Shown: positions 52,098 to 61,382 of the stretch, piece by piece | Layout: each line of letters starts with the position of its first letter | How positions within the stretch are numbered: position 1 is the first letter of the stretch | Source: Oceanicoccus sp. | GTDB lineage: Bacteria; Pseudomonadota; Gammaproteobacteria; Pseudomonadales; Dasaniaceae | Assembly: GCF_029238675.1 (NCBI RefSeq) | Contig: NZ_JAQWFR010000017.1 | Span: forward strand, 91,514 to 155,513 | Length of the DNA: 64,000 nt | Direction of reading: 5' to 3' | Notes under the pieces: model-generated | What the model saw: only the letters and a program-made list of their open reading frames with translations | Database searches by the model: none | Told to the model about the DNA's origin: nothing | Program-made: the position numbers and the translations under genes

Positions 52098-52574
52098 ATG
52101 GCCGAGAGTGAAGCAACTCCAAAGCAGCAGTTTGGCATCCAGAAAATTTACGTTAAAGATGTATCCTTTGAAGCTCCTTTGGGTGCGACGGTGTTTGCCA
52201 AGCAGTGGCAGCCAAAAGTTAATGTTGATATGAACACCAAAAACAGCAAGGTGAATGACGAAAACTTTGAAGTGGTTTTGACTATCACGGTAACAGCGAC
52301 TTTAGATGAACAGACCGCTCTATTGATTGAAGTGCAGCAAGCGGGGCTGTTTTTGGCCAAGGGTATAGAGGGCGAGTCTTTGCGTCAGGCCCTGGGAATT
52401 ATGGCGCCTAATTTGCTATTCCCCTATATTCGTGAAGCTATTGATAGCCTGGCTATTAAAGGCGGCTTCCCTGCTATTAGCTTACAGCCCATTAACTTTG
52501 AAGCACTGTATCGTCAGGCGGCTCAGCAGGCTACTCAGCAATCGGTCAATGAGATGTCTTCAGAATCTCACTAA
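52098..52574 (+). CDS. secB: Protein-export chaperone SecB
   Basis: 158 aa. Tetrameric cytosolic chaperone for pre-proteins and SecA. QKIYVKDVSFEAPLGATVF (about 15-33) is the conserved N-terminal part, and LFPYIREAIDSLAIKGGFP (about 114-132) is a further signature. It follows grxC by 58 bp and is closed by a bidirectional terminator shared with trmL. Confidence 0.97.
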   Translation: MAESEATPKQQFGIQKIYVKDVSFEAPLGATVFAKQWQPKVNVDMNTKNSKVNDENFEVVLTITVTATLDEQTALLIEVQQAGLFLAKGIEGESLRQALGIMAPNLLFPYIREAIDSLAIKGGFPAISLQPINFEALYRQAAQQATQQSVNEMSSESH

Positions 52575-52596
52575 GCTGCCAAGCTCAACTTGTTTG

Positions 52597-52629
52597 AAAA
52601 CCGCAACAGCCAGGCTGTTGCGGTTTTTT
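52597..52629. terminator. Bidirectional rho-independent terminator between secB and trmL
   Basis: CCGCAACAGC (52601-52610) pairs exactly with GCTGTTGCGG (52614-52623) around CAG, with AAAA on one side and TTTTTT on the other, so it can work for both convergent genes. Confidence 0.92.
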
Positions 52630-53092
52630 ATTGCCCGCCCTTAAAGCCCAACTGCCGCCAGGCTTCGTAGACAAATATAGCCACACTGTTAGAAAGGTTT
52701 AAGCTGCGGCTTTGGGCCTGCATCGGCAGGCGCAGCAACTGTTCTTTTGCCATCTGATTTAAAACCTCGTCGGGGAGCCCGCGAGTTTCCGGCCCAAACA
52801 CCAGGGCATCTCCCTCTTCAAACCGCGCTTCAGTGTGGTTATTTATGCCTTTGGTCGTGCATGCATACAATTGTTTTGGCTGAATTTTTTCTAGAAATTC
52901 TGCCAATGAGGCGTGAGTTTCCAATGCTGCCCACTCAGAGTAATCCAGTCCTGCTCGGCGCAGTTTTTTATCGTCCATATCGAAGCCCAATGGCTCAATC
53001 AGGTGCAGCTTAAAGCCCGTGTTAGCACAGAGCCGAATAACGTTACCTGTGTTGGGTGGTATTTCAGGTTGGTAGAGGACTATATGAAGCAT
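52628..53092 (-). CDS. trmL: tRNA (cytidine/uridine-34-2'-O)-methyltransferase
   Basis: 154 aa SPOUT-class enzyme modifying the wobble base of tRNA-Leu. [20 protein letters not shown] at the N-terminus, FGPETRGLP near 96-104 and [17 protein letters not shown] near 132 form the knotted SAM site. Length matches TrmL. It is convergent with secB. Confidence 0.95.
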   Translation of the reverse strand: MLHIVLYQPEIPPNTGNVIRLCANTGFKLHLIEPLGFDMDDKKLRRAGLDYSEWAALETHASLAEFLEKIQPKQLYACTTKGINNHTEARFEEGDALVFGPETRGLPDEVLNQMAKEQLLRLPMQAQSRSLNLSNSVAIFVYEAWRQLGFKGGQ

Positions 53093-53341
53093 GGTCTTAA
53101 AGTTTCCTATCAGTTTGAAGGTTATTTTAATCCGAAAAATAAAACTGTGCTTTATTTAAAAGCGTCTATAATTTGTAAACAAAAGCATGGACTTACAAAA
53201 CCAAGGCAAAGTAGTTTCTTAAGTGCTGCATTTTTGTTCGATGGGTTGTGGGACGATAACGCTATTCTAACGTTAAACCCCTGATCACTCGTAATTAATA
53301 ACTCAACGAAATTGGACTTCTTGGGAGTGACAAAAACGCCA

Positions 53342-54307
53342 ATGGCGATATCGATTCCTTGGTATAGTAGATGGCTGAATAAAAGCCATACCGGTGCAGG
53401 CCGGGTAGGTTTGGCAGTGGGCCCGGATGGTCTGGCTATTGTCATGGTTAATGCCCTCGGTGCTGTTCAGTACTGCCAATTCCACGACCCAGAAGGTGAT
53501 AGCTCCCAGCTACTGGCCAATATAGTGGCTGAGAAAGGCTGGGAGAAGATGCCTTGCTCCCTCGTCTTGCATCCCGTTTATTACCAGTTGCTGCTAACCG
53601 AAAAGCCTCCGGTGGAAAGCGATGAAATGTCATCGGCGGTGCGCTGGAAGGTTAAAGAATTTATTGATTTCCCTGTGGAAGAGGCCGCCATTGCCCACTT
53701 TGAGCTGCCAGAAGATGCCTACCGCGGTCGCCAAAAAATGCTGTATGCCGCAGCGCTGAGAAAATCCACCCTACAGAGTTTAATTACCCCCATTGAGGCC
53801 AGTGGCCTGCAAGTCGATTGTGTCGAGATTGCCGAATTGGCTATGCACAATATTGTTTCGCGCCTGCCGCAAAAGAGCGGTGGTATTGCCGTGGTGCAAT
53901 TGCATGAAGGCGAGGGCTTTATCAATCTGGTTGAAGATGGCGCTGTGTACTTAACGCGCCGTTTGGATATTGGCTTAGATACATTTAATGCCAGTGTCGA
54001 CAATACGCGCTTTTTCGATTCTTTATTTTTGGAGATTCAGCGCTCACTGGATTATTACGAAAGCCAACTCGGAAAAGGGATTATCACGCGTTTATTTTAT
54101 TCTCCCGGCTTGGCCAATACCGTTGCCATAGGTGATTTTTTATCCACCCAGCTTGGCTTAAATGTTGCCCCGCTGGAATTGCCCATGCTTGAAATGACTG
54201 AAGATGTTGGTGCAGATGGCGAGCACATTATTCGTTCAGCCAGTGCGCTAGGTGCAGCGCTCGGTCCCTATCATCCGCCGCAGGAGACTATTCGTGCAGC
54301 ATCTTAA
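53342..54307 (+). CDS. mshI: MSHA biogenesis protein MshI (PilM-like)
   Basis: 321 aa from ATG 53342 (TTG 53312 and GTG 53327 are possible earlier starts). Actin-like PilM-type fold that sits on the cytoplasmic face and recruits the inner-membrane MSHA platform. GRVGLAVGPDGLAIVMV near the N-terminus and FIDFPVEEAAIAHFEL near 100-115 fit the MshI/PilM family. It opens the MSHA operon, after a 249-bp gap in which TATAAT at 53167-53172 is a weak -10 candidate. MshH, often upstream, is absent here. Confidence 0.88.
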   Translation: MAISIPWYSRWLNKSHTGAGRVGLAVGPDGLAIVMVNALGAVQYCQFHDPEGDSSQLLANIVAEKGWEKMPCSLVLHPVYYQLLLTEKPPVESDEMSSAVRWKVKEFIDFPVEEAAIAHFELPEDAYRGRQKMLYAAALRKSTLQSLITPIEASGLQVDCVEIAELAMHNIVSRLPQKSGGIAVVQLHEGEGFINLVEDGAVYLTRRLDIGLDTFNASVDNTRFFDSLFLEIQRSLDYYESQLGKGIITRLFYSPGLANTVAIGDFLSTQLGLNVAPLELPMLEMTEDVGADGEHIIRSASALGAALGPYHPPQETIRAAS

Positions 54308-54911
54308 TCTTTATAGCGAACTTGATCGTGTGGTCGAACCTCCCTTTTCCGGGCGGCAACAACTGTGGATTGTCTGCGCTGTTTTTGTGGTAATGATGCT
54401 GGCCTATGGCGTGTTACTTATCGGCAGCCAATTAATGGAAAGTGAACTTGCCGAGCTGGCAGCACGACAGCAAACGATGACAGAACAGCTGGATACCTTA
54501 AAAGCGAAAAAATCCAAACTCGAACGGGAAAATAATCTCGATGGTGAAATCGCTTCATTACAAAATGATATTCAGTTTCGCCGTCAGTTGTTAGCCAGTA
54601 TTGACCCCCCCAATAGCGAGCAAGTTGAAGCGGGCTTTGCCAGTCACCTTGAAGGCTTGGCGCGGCAGAATATCGACGGTATGTGGTTAACCGAAATTCA
54701 GTTGCAGCAGGGTGGTCAGCAACTGGCTTTAATGGGTCGTACCCGGGCGCCGGAATTTGTGCCGCGCTATTTACAAAATTTAGCTACTGAAACCATTTTC
54801 TCCGGCCGCCAGTTTCGGGTATTTAAAATGAATATACCCGAAGGTGAAAATAATCTTCTGGATTTTGAATTGCGTGCCACCGAATCCAGTGATGCACAGC
54901 GTCAAAACTAA
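54294..54911 (+). CDS. mshI2: MSHA biogenesis PilN-like protein (MshI2)
   Basis: 205 aa from GTG 54294, with AGGAG 7 bp before it; it overlaps mshI by 14 bp. The order is short head, one membrane helix (about 22-43), coiled coil (about 45-95) and a periplasmic domain, as in PilN. It should pair with MshJ as PilN pairs with PilO. Confidence 0.85.
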   Translation: MQHLNLYSELDRVVEPPFSGRQQLWIVCAVFVVMMLAYGVLLIGSQLMESELAELAARQQTMTEQLDTLKAKKSKLERENNLDGEIASLQNDIQFRRQLLASIDPPNSEQVEAGFASHLEGLARQNIDGMWLTEIQLQQGGQQLALMGRTRAPEFVPRYLQNLATETIFSGRQFRVFKMNIPEGENNLLDFELRATESSDAQRQN

Positions 54912-54926
54912 TGGGCAACTCAGCCA

Positions 54927-55604
54927 ATGAATGAACATATAGTTGCCATGCAACAAAAAATTGATGCATTAAATCAACGTGAGCGAGTGTTAGTGCTACT
55001 TACCGCTATCGTTTTTTTGCTGATGATTCTTCAGGTTGCACTGCTTGACCCCCTGTTAAGCAAAAGAGAGCAATTAAATAGCAGTATTAAAAGTATTAAT
55101 GCTGAAATGCAGCAGAAAAATAATGAAAAAATGATTTTGGAAGCGCAGCTAACAGCCGGGATTAACCGCGATAAAATTAAACGCCGCAATCAATTAAAAT
55201 CCCAGCGTGACCAGCTTAACCAAAAGATTGAACAGTCCCTGGTGGCAATGATACCGCCCCGGCTAATGCCAGAAGTTTTGGAGAGAGTCCTGGCGGAAAC
55301 CAAAGGTCTGAAACTATTAAGTATTGAAAATAAACCGGTTGTAGCCATGGTGCGACAAAAGCCTGCAATGGAAGCCGCCGGCGGTAACACTGCGGCTGGC
55401 AACCAGACACTCTATAACCACGGCTTTGTGTTGCGTTTAAAAGGCAACTATATGGAAGCCATTACCTACTTTGAAAAATTATCCCAATTGCCCTGGCGCT
55501 TTCAGTGGCATGATTTACGTTACCGGGTCGAACAATATCCCAATGCCATTATTACTTTAGAAGTGCATACCGTCAGTATGGCCGAGGAGTGGATTGGTGT
55601 TTAA
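54927..55604 (+). CDS. mshJ: MSHA biogenesis protein MshJ (PilO-like)
   Basis: 225 aa. One membrane helix (about 20-40), a long coiled coil (about 45-115) and a C-terminal ferredoxin-like domain (LRLKGNYMEAITYFEKLSQLPWRF near 170-195), paralogous in layout to the PilO fragment at the start of the window. Inner-membrane alignment component. Confidence 0.88.
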   Translation: MNEHIVAMQQKIDALNQRERVLVLLTAIVFLLMILQVALLDPLLSKREQLNSSIKSINAEMQQKNNEKMILEAQLTAGINRDKIKRRNQLKSQRDQLNQKIEQSLVAMIPPRLMPEVLERVLAETKGLKLLSIENKPVVAMVRQKPAMEAAGGNTAAGNQTLYNHGFVLRLKGNYMEAITYFEKLSQLPWRFQWHDLRYRVEQYPNAIITLEVHTVSMAEEWIGV

Positions 55605-55923
55605 AACATTTTTTAAATGGTATGGCGGCGCGTTACTGATAACGGCGCTGGCTATATCGCCCTTGGCCTGGTCTCTTGATGATCCTACTAAACCATCCAG
55701 TTATCGATCTGTAGGCAAACAGAGCGATGGCCTTAGGTTGGAAAGTATTTTATTTAGTAAAGCCCGCAAGGTAGCCATGATTAATGGCAAGGTGCTGGCA
55801 GAGGGAGATGTTATGGGTAGCAGAAAAATTATTCGTATCAGTAAAAACAGTGTATTGGTCAGCGACAACGGTAAAAAAATCACACTGAAACTGAGCCGTA
55901 CAGCAATCAGGCAGGAAAAATAA
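55597..55923 (+). CDS. mshK: MSHA biogenesis protein MshK (PilP-like)
   Basis: 108 aa from GTG 55597, with GAGGAG 7 bp before it; TTG 55594 is also in frame but its spacing is only 4. Signal peptide (about 1-27), then DDPTKPSS and LESILFSKARKVAMINGKVLAEGD, a small PilP-like beta domain. It overlaps mshJ by 8 bp and abuts mshL, which it should contact. Confidence 0.88.
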   Translation: MFKTFFKWYGGALLITALAISPLAWSLDDPTKPSSYRSVGKQSDGLRLESILFSKARKVAMINGKVLAEGDVMGSRKIIRISKNSVLVSDNGKKITLKLSRTAIRQEK

Positions 55924-57606
55924 ATGCGTTATCAACAGCTAATCACTCTTGCCTTAGCGGTAATTTTTATCGCTTCCTGTGCCATAACACCGCGGGAGAC
56001 CCGCGATAATTCCGGTATCGAAATGATACAGGAGGAATTGGCAGCGATTGAGGACAATCCCCAAAGCGAGGACATAGCACCACCGCCACAGGTTGATGAA
56101 GCCTTGCTGCCACCGCTAATGGGTGGTGGTAGTTTGGCGGCTAGTGAAGACTTATTTGATGTCTCTGTAGATGAAGCCAATGCCCGGGACTTCTTTATGG
56201 GCCTGGTAAAAGGCACGCCCTACAATATGGTTGTTCACCCCGATGTGCAGGGCACCATCAGTCTTGAGCTGCAAAATGTCAATATTGAAGAAGTGATGAC
56301 TGTTGTTAACGAAGTCTATGGCTATTCCTATAAAAAGCGCGGCAACCTTTACCAAATACTCCCCGGAGGTATGCGCTCAGAAGTTTTTCATATTGACTAC
56401 CTGAGTTTAAAGCGTACCGGTATTTCCGAAACACAGATCACCAATGGTGAGGTCAGTGATGCAGGTACCAGCAATAGCGGTGGTAGCAGCAATGATAGTA
56501 ATAATGACCGCAACCGAAACAATGGCGGCAATAATGGCGGCGGCAATATTGGTGCACAAATAAAAACGGAAACCAAATCAGATTTCTGGGCTGAATTACA
56601 ACAAACCCTAACAGTATTGATTGGTGACGGCGAGGGTAGACGAGTCATTGTTACTCCGCAGGCGGGTATTATTGTTATTCGCGCCATGCCCGATGAAATT
56701 GATACCGCGAAAGACTTTTTAACCCGTGCCGAAATAATTATGCGCCGCCAGGTAGTGCTGGAAGCTAAAATTCTGGAAGTACAGTTAAGCGATAGCTACC
56801 AGACCGGTATCGACTGGAACGCGGTTACCGATATTAACGGCAATGATTTTTCCTTTGGCGTGGGTGGCTCCCCCGTGATTAGCCCAAGTGGTATCGGAGG
56901 TGCATTTAGCGGAGCCTTTACTTCCGATGACTTTACCGGTGTGATTCAGTTATTAGAAACCCAGGGTAGTGTGCAAGTGCTTTCCAGCCCAAGAATTTCA
57001 ACTGTCAATAACCAGAAGGCTGTCATTAAAGTAGGACAGGATGAATTCTTCGTTACCGAGATTTCCAATACCACCACCACTTCAACAGGCACAACCACCA
57101 ATAATCCGGAAATTGAATTAACGCCTTTCTTCTCCGGTATTGCTTTAGATGTAACACCGCAAATTAGTGAAGACGATGAAATTATTTTGCATATTCACCC
57201 CTCAATCAGTGAAGTAGAAGACCAAACAAAAATTATTACCCTGGGTGATCAGGTGGTTGAACTGCCGCTGGCGTTAAGTACTATTCGCGAAACCGACAGT
57301 GTGGTTTATGCTCGCAGCGGCCAGGTGGTAGTACTAGGTGGTTTAATGCAAAACCGCTCACTGGATAATAATTCTGGCACACCAGTATTTGGCGATATGC
57401 CATTTGTAGGTCATCTGTTTAGCCAGCAGCGAAATACCACGGTTAAAAATGAGTTAGTTATTTTATTAAAACCGATGATCATGGGGCCAGATGGATTGCC
57501 TGAGGCGACCAGTCGTTCGCAGCAGCGTTTTGATCAATTCCGTCATGTACTGGATAACTCCTATAGTAATGAAAATGGCGATAAAGAAGGTACTGACAGT
57601 GAGTAA
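55924..57606 (+). CDS. mshL: MSHA pilus secretin MshL
   Basis: 560 aa lipoprotein secretin (lipobox IASC, Cys19). N-terminal secretin/TonB short domain (about 75-145), then an Asn/Gly/Ser-rich linker (about 178-215) and the secretin core (about 250-540) with VQVLSSPRISTVNNQKAVIK near 350-369 and GTPVFGDMPFVGHLF near 486. It forms the MSHA pore. The low-complexity linker is expanded. Confidence 0.94.
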   Translation: MRYQQLITLALAVIFIASCAITPRETRDNSGIEMIQEELAAIEDNPQSEDIAPPPQVDEALLPPLMGGGSLAASEDLFDVSVDEANARDFFMGLVKGTPYNMVVHPDVQGTISLELQNVNIEEVMTVVNEVYGYSYKKRGNLYQILPGGMRSEVFHIDYLSLKRTGISETQITNGEVSDAGTSNSGGSSNDSNNDRNRNNGGNNGGGNIGAQIKTETKSDFWAELQQTLTVLIGDGEGRRVIVTPQAGIIVIRAMPDEIDTAKDFLTRAEIIMRRQVVLEAKILEVQLSDSYQTGIDWNAVTDINGNDFSFGVGGSPVISPSGIGGAFSGAFTSDDFTGVIQLLETQGSVQVLSSPRISTVNNQKAVIKVGQDEFFVTEISNTTTTSTGTTTNNPEIELTPFFSGIALDVTPQISEDDEIILHIHPSISEVEDQTKIITLGDQVVELPLALSTIRETDSVVYARSGQVVVLGGLMQNRSLDNNSGTPVFGDMPFVGHLFSQQRNTTVKNELVILLKPMIMGPDGLPEATSRSQQRFDQFRHVLDNSYSNENGDKEGTDSE

Positions 57607-57639
57607 CTGCCAGACCAAGCCTGAAGCGAGCTTTTTATA

Positions 57640-58551
57640 ATGTATAAAGAGCATTTTGGCCTTAGAGACCAGCCCTTTGGGCTGACGCCTAATACGGCAT
57701 TTTTTCTTAATGCCCAGGGTCACCGTGAAGCCTTTAATCTGCTGCAAGTGGCCCTGGCCAATGGTGAAGGCTTTATCAAAGTGGTGGGTGAAGTTGGCAC
57801 CGGAAAAACGATGCTTTGCCGGAAATTGCTAAACACCCTGGATGATAATTATTACACCGCTTATATCCCCAACCCTTTTCTAAATCCTACAGCCCTTTAT
57901 CGCGCTATTGCTGGAGAGCTGGGTATAAAATGTAAATCACGTGATGGGATTAATGAATATCAAAACGGAATTAATGAACGCCTGGTCGAGTTAGTCGCCG
58001 AAGGAAAGCAGGTTGTATTGGTTGTCGATGAAGCCCAGGCCATGCCACCAAAATCACTGGAAGCTTTACGGCTGATCTCCAATTTAGAAACAGAAACCAC
58101 CAAGTTGATTCATATAGTGTTATTTGGCCAGCCAGAGTTAGATCGCCTATTGGCCCATGACAGTCTTAGGCAATTACTGCAGCGAGTTACGTTTTCTTAT
58201 GACTTGCCACCTCTGGATATGGAAGGCACCAGTAACTATATACAGCACCGTGTTGCCACCGCAGGTTATAACGGCGCGCAATTATTTAATAACAGTGCTT
58301 TACAATATCTCTATAAAGCCAGCAAAGGCGTGCCGCGGTTGGTGAATATTCTTTGCCATAAAGCCCTGATGGCCGCCTATGGTAAAGGTAATCAACAAGT
58401 GACAAAGGCCCATGTAGCCTCCGCGATTAAGGATACTGAAGGTGTTGATATACCGGGCCAAATGACCGGTTGGTTATTTGCCGCCTCAGTTGCTGTAGGT
58501 TTAGGTGTGGTGTTAGGTGTGTTTTTTACCATGCCGGGTGGCTTTAGATGA
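57640..58551 (+). CDS. mshM: MSHA biogenesis ATPase MshM (ExeA-like)
   Basis: 303 aa AAA ATPase with an intact Walker A GEVGTGKT (50-57) and Walker B LVVDEAQ (about 128-134), plus a C-terminal membrane helix (about 279-298). This is the same ExeA-type module as in the DamX-like protein at 4.8 kb, but with its catalytic residues. It overlaps mshN by 4 bp. Confidence 0.93.
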   Translation: MYKEHFGLRDQPFGLTPNTAFFLNAQGHREAFNLLQVALANGEGFIKVVGEVGTGKTMLCRKLLNTLDDNYYTAYIPNPFLNPTALYRAIAGELGIKCKSRDGINEYQNGINERLVELVAEGKQVVLVVDEAQAMPPKSLEALRLISNLETETTKLIHIVLFGQPELDRLLAHDSLRQLLQRVTFSYDLPPLDMEGTSNYIQHRVATAGYNGAQLFNNSALQYLYKASKGVPRLVNILCHKALMAAYGKGNQQVTKAHVASAIKDTEGVDIPGQMTGWLFAASVAVGLGVVLGVFFTMPGGFR

Positions 58552-59570
58552 GCTTGGTTAACGATATGCTGAACGATCTTGATGATCGTCGCAGTCAGAA
58601 GGCCCGTGAAGAAGTTAATCTTGACTGGATGACCGGGCAGAAACAAACCAGTAAAAATAAATGGTTAATGCCGTTAATGTCTTTTGTGGTGATTGCCATT
58701 TTTGTAGCGATAGCGGTTGCTGTCTTTCGTTACCAAAATACCGCCAACCAAGAAGCTATGGATAAGTTGGCAGCTATTGCGCCAAAACAGCAGCTGCAGC
58801 CAGTATCAGAGCTTGCTGTAAAGCTAGCTGAAAACCCCGTGGTAAAAAAAGCGGCGCCCGTTCAACAAGTAGTTCCAGTTACCGAAGCTCTGGCAGAAGC
58901 TAAAACGCCTATCGACAATATCGAGACCGTAAAGCCCGCGCCTGAGAAAAAAACGCCAGTCACAAAGGTCGCGCAGCCAGTTAAAACTCCCAAGCCTTTA
59001 ACCCTTGCCCAGCGTGACCTTATCGCAAGCCAGCAGGCGAAAAAATTATTGCGTAATAACCAACCACTAAAAGCTGAAGAAGAACTGATCGCATTTATGA
59101 GGGACAACCCCCTTGCTATTCGCTCCGGTAAAGTGTTGGCAACAATTTGGTTATCGCAGAAAAACTACCGGCAGGCGGAGCAGTTATTAATTCCATTGGG
59201 TGATGTAGCCCCAAGGGATATTGAGCTGATTATTATTCAGGCGCGATTATATTTTTCGCTTAAGCAGTTAGACCAGTCCATGAATTTACTGTTGTCTGAA
59301 AGACCTGCTGTAAGCAAACACACTGATTATTATGAATTGCTGGGCTATGTTGCCAGAAGCAATCAACAATACGATTACTCGGTGCAGTCCTATCGCACTC
59401 TGCTTGAATATGATGCCAGTCGCGGTGACTGGTGGGTAGGTATGGCTATAGCGTTAGATCTGCAAGGTAAAAATAAACTGGCGAAAGAAGCTTACCGGCG
59501 TGGTATAGAGTCAGGCCGTATTAGCCAGTCATTAAGTGACTATGCGCGCAAACGCATTCCATCATTATGA
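58548..59570 (+). CDS. mshN: MSHA biogenesis TPR protein MshN
   Basis: 340 aa. The N-terminal SLVNDMLNDLDDRR motif is typical of MshN, followed by one membrane helix (about 38-60), a Pro/Lys-rich linker (about 75-150) and four to five TPRs (about 150-335). Start overlaps the mshM stop. Confidence 0.9.
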   Translation: MSLVNDMLNDLDDRRSQKAREEVNLDWMTGQKQTSKNKWLMPLMSFVVIAIFVAIAVAVFRYQNTANQEAMDKLAAIAPKQQLQPVSELAVKLAENPVVKKAAPVQQVVPVTEALAEAKTPIDNIETVKPAPEKKTPVTKVAQPVKTPKPLTLAQRDLIASQQAKKLLRNNQPLKAEEELIAFMRDNPLAIRSGKVLATIWLSQKNYRQAEQLLIPLGDVAPRDIELIIIQARLYFSLKQLDQSMNLLLSERPAVSKHTDYYELLGYVARSNQQYDYSVQSYRTLLEYDASRGDWWVGMAIALDLQGKNKLAKEAYRRGIESGRISQSLSDYARKRIPSL

Positions 59571-59619
59571 TAGTGCCCAACAATATTAGTGAACACAGTA
59601 CAGTGAAAGGGTGAGAGCG

Positions 59620-61380
59620 TTGCCAAATACAGAACGAAAGAAAATACGACTTGGCGACTTGCTGGTCCAAAATAACCTGATTACCGATGAGCAGTTGGGA
59701 GAGGCGCTGGGTTCGCAAAAACAAAGCGGTAAAAAACTCGGTCGCGCTTTAATAGACTTGGGTATGGTGGAAGAAGATCAGTTATTAAATCTGTTATCCC
59801 AGCAATTAGATGTACCCTTTATCCAGTTAAGAAACTTTAATTTCAAGCCAGAAGTTACCCAGCGCCTACCGGAGTCTTATGCTCGCCGTTTTAGGGCCGT
59901 TGTACTCAACGAAGAAAATGATACGCTGATTGTCGGCATGGCAGACCCTACCGATATCTTTGGCTTTGATGAATTATCAAGAATTTTACAACAGCCATTG
60001 GCGCTAGCAGTAGTTCGTGAAAATGAATTACTTGAAGCGCTGGATATGCTCTATCGGCGTACCAGTGAGATTGCCTCTTTTGCAGAAGAGCTAAGTGATG
60101 AACTGGGCGACCAGTCCATAGAGCTTGATCTGCTGGAAGCGACCGGCGCAGAGGATGCCCCGGTCGTTAAATTACTGCAGTCCATCTTTGAAGATGCGGT
60201 ACAGGTTAATGCTTCGGATATTCATATTGAACCCGATAAAAGCGTCTTGCGTATTCGCCAGCGTGTTGATGGTGTATTGCAAGAGCATGTAATGAACGAA
60301 AAACGTATTGCCTCAGCGGTGGTGTTGCGTTTAAAACTGATGTCCGGGTTAAATATTTCAGAAAAGCGCCTGCCGCAAGATGGCCGTTTTCATATCAATA
60401 TTAAAAGTCGTCCTATTGATGTGCGTATATCAACCCTGCCTGCGCAGCATGGCGAGTCCGTGGTTATGCGCTTGCTGGATCAAAGCCAGGGTATGGCGGA
60501 CCTTAATAATGTCGGTATGCCGGCGCATATTCTGCAACGCTTCCGCCAGCAGATTAAACGTCCCCATGGTTTGATACTGGTAACAGGCCCGACTGGTAGT
60601 GGTAAAACCACCTCCCTGTATGGCGCACTGCAAGAATTAAATAGTGCCGAGAAAAAAATAATTACCGTGGAAGATCCGGTGGAATATACCCTACCGCGTA
60701 TTACCCAGGTGCAGGTGCACGATAAAATCGGTTTTGACTTTGGTTCGGTACTGCGTTCTTCCCTGCGACAGGATCCGGATATTCTTCTGGTAGGTGAGAT
60801 TCGTGATCAGGAAACTGCAGAAATTGCTGTGCGCGCTTCCCTAACCGGTCATCTGGTTTTATCTACCTTGCACACCAATGATGCTATTACTAGTGCCATG
60901 CGTCTTATTGATGTCGGTCTGGAAGGTTATCTGGTCGCCAGCGCTTTGCGTGCCGTTGTTGCCCAGCGTTTGGTAAGAAGAATTTGCAATAGTTGCAAAG
61001 AGCAATGCCAGCCTGATGAGCAAGAAAGCATTTGGCTAAAATCGATCAATCCCCGTGCCGATATTCCCGCACTCACCTTTTCCCGGGGCAGGGGGTGTTC
61101 TCACTGTAATAATACCGGCTACCGAGGCCGTATTGGTATTTTCGAGTTTTTAGAAATTAATAATGACCTTGCCGATACACTGCGCTCCGCCGATCCCCTG
61201 GCTTTTGGTAAAGCAGCAAGAGAACAAGAGGATTTTAAAACCCTTAGCCAGTGTGCGTTAGATTATGCGGTAGAAGGTATTACAACATTGGATGAGGTAT
61301 TCAGGGTGTCTGAGCAATTGGCAGAGGAAACCCTTGAAACTCTTGAAACTCCTAAAACTCTAGCGGCTGAGGAAGCATAA
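59620..61380 (+). CDS. mshE: MSHA pilus assembly ATPase MshE
   Basis: 586 aa from TTG 59620 (GAAAGGG about 9 bp upstream); GTG 59611 is in frame but lacks space for a ribosome site. The N-terminal MshEN domains carry RKKIRLGDLLVQNN and KLGRALIDLGMVEEDQLL (this family binds c-di-GMP). The GspE-type motor has Walker A GPTGSGKTT (about 325), Asp box, VGEIRDQETAEIA, and a CNSC..GCSHC zinc tetracysteine near 460-490. Confidence 0.95.
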   Translation: MPNTERKKIRLGDLLVQNNLITDEQLGEALGSQKQSGKKLGRALIDLGMVEEDQLLNLLSQQLDVPFIQLRNFNFKPEVTQRLPESYARRFRAVVLNEENDTLIVGMADPTDIFGFDELSRILQQPLALAVVRENELLEALDMLYRRTSEIASFAEELSDELGDQSIELDLLEATGAEDAPVVKLLQSIFEDAVQVNASDIHIEPDKSVLRIRQRVDGVLQEHVMNEKRIASAVVLRLKLMSGLNISEKRLPQDGRFHINIKSRPIDVRISTLPAQHGESVVMRLLDQSQGMADLNNVGMPAHILQRFRQQIKRPHGLILVTGPTGSGKTTSLYGALQELNSAEKKIITVEDPVEYTLPRITQVQVHDKIGFDFGSVLRSSLRQDPDILLVGEIRDQETAEIAVRASLTGHLVLSTLHTNDAITSAMRLIDVGLEGYLVASALRAVVAQRLVRRICNSCKEQCQPDEQESIWLKSINPRADIPALTFSRGRGCSHCNNTGYRGRIGIFEFLEINNDLADTLRSADPLAFGKAAREQEDFKTLSQCALDYAVEGITTLDEVFRVSEQLAEETLETLETPKTLAAEEA

Positions 61381-61382
61381 GC

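Noticed and set aside
52913..53284. 123-codon frame on the plus strand across trmL and the MSHA upstream region
   Set aside because: Mostly antisense to trmL, with no ribosome site and no protein-like composition.
53093..53341. Sigma-54 or strong sigma-70 promoter for the MSHA operon
   Set aside because: No -24/-12 match was seen, and the only TATAAT (53167-53172) lacks a good -35, so no promoter feature was listed.
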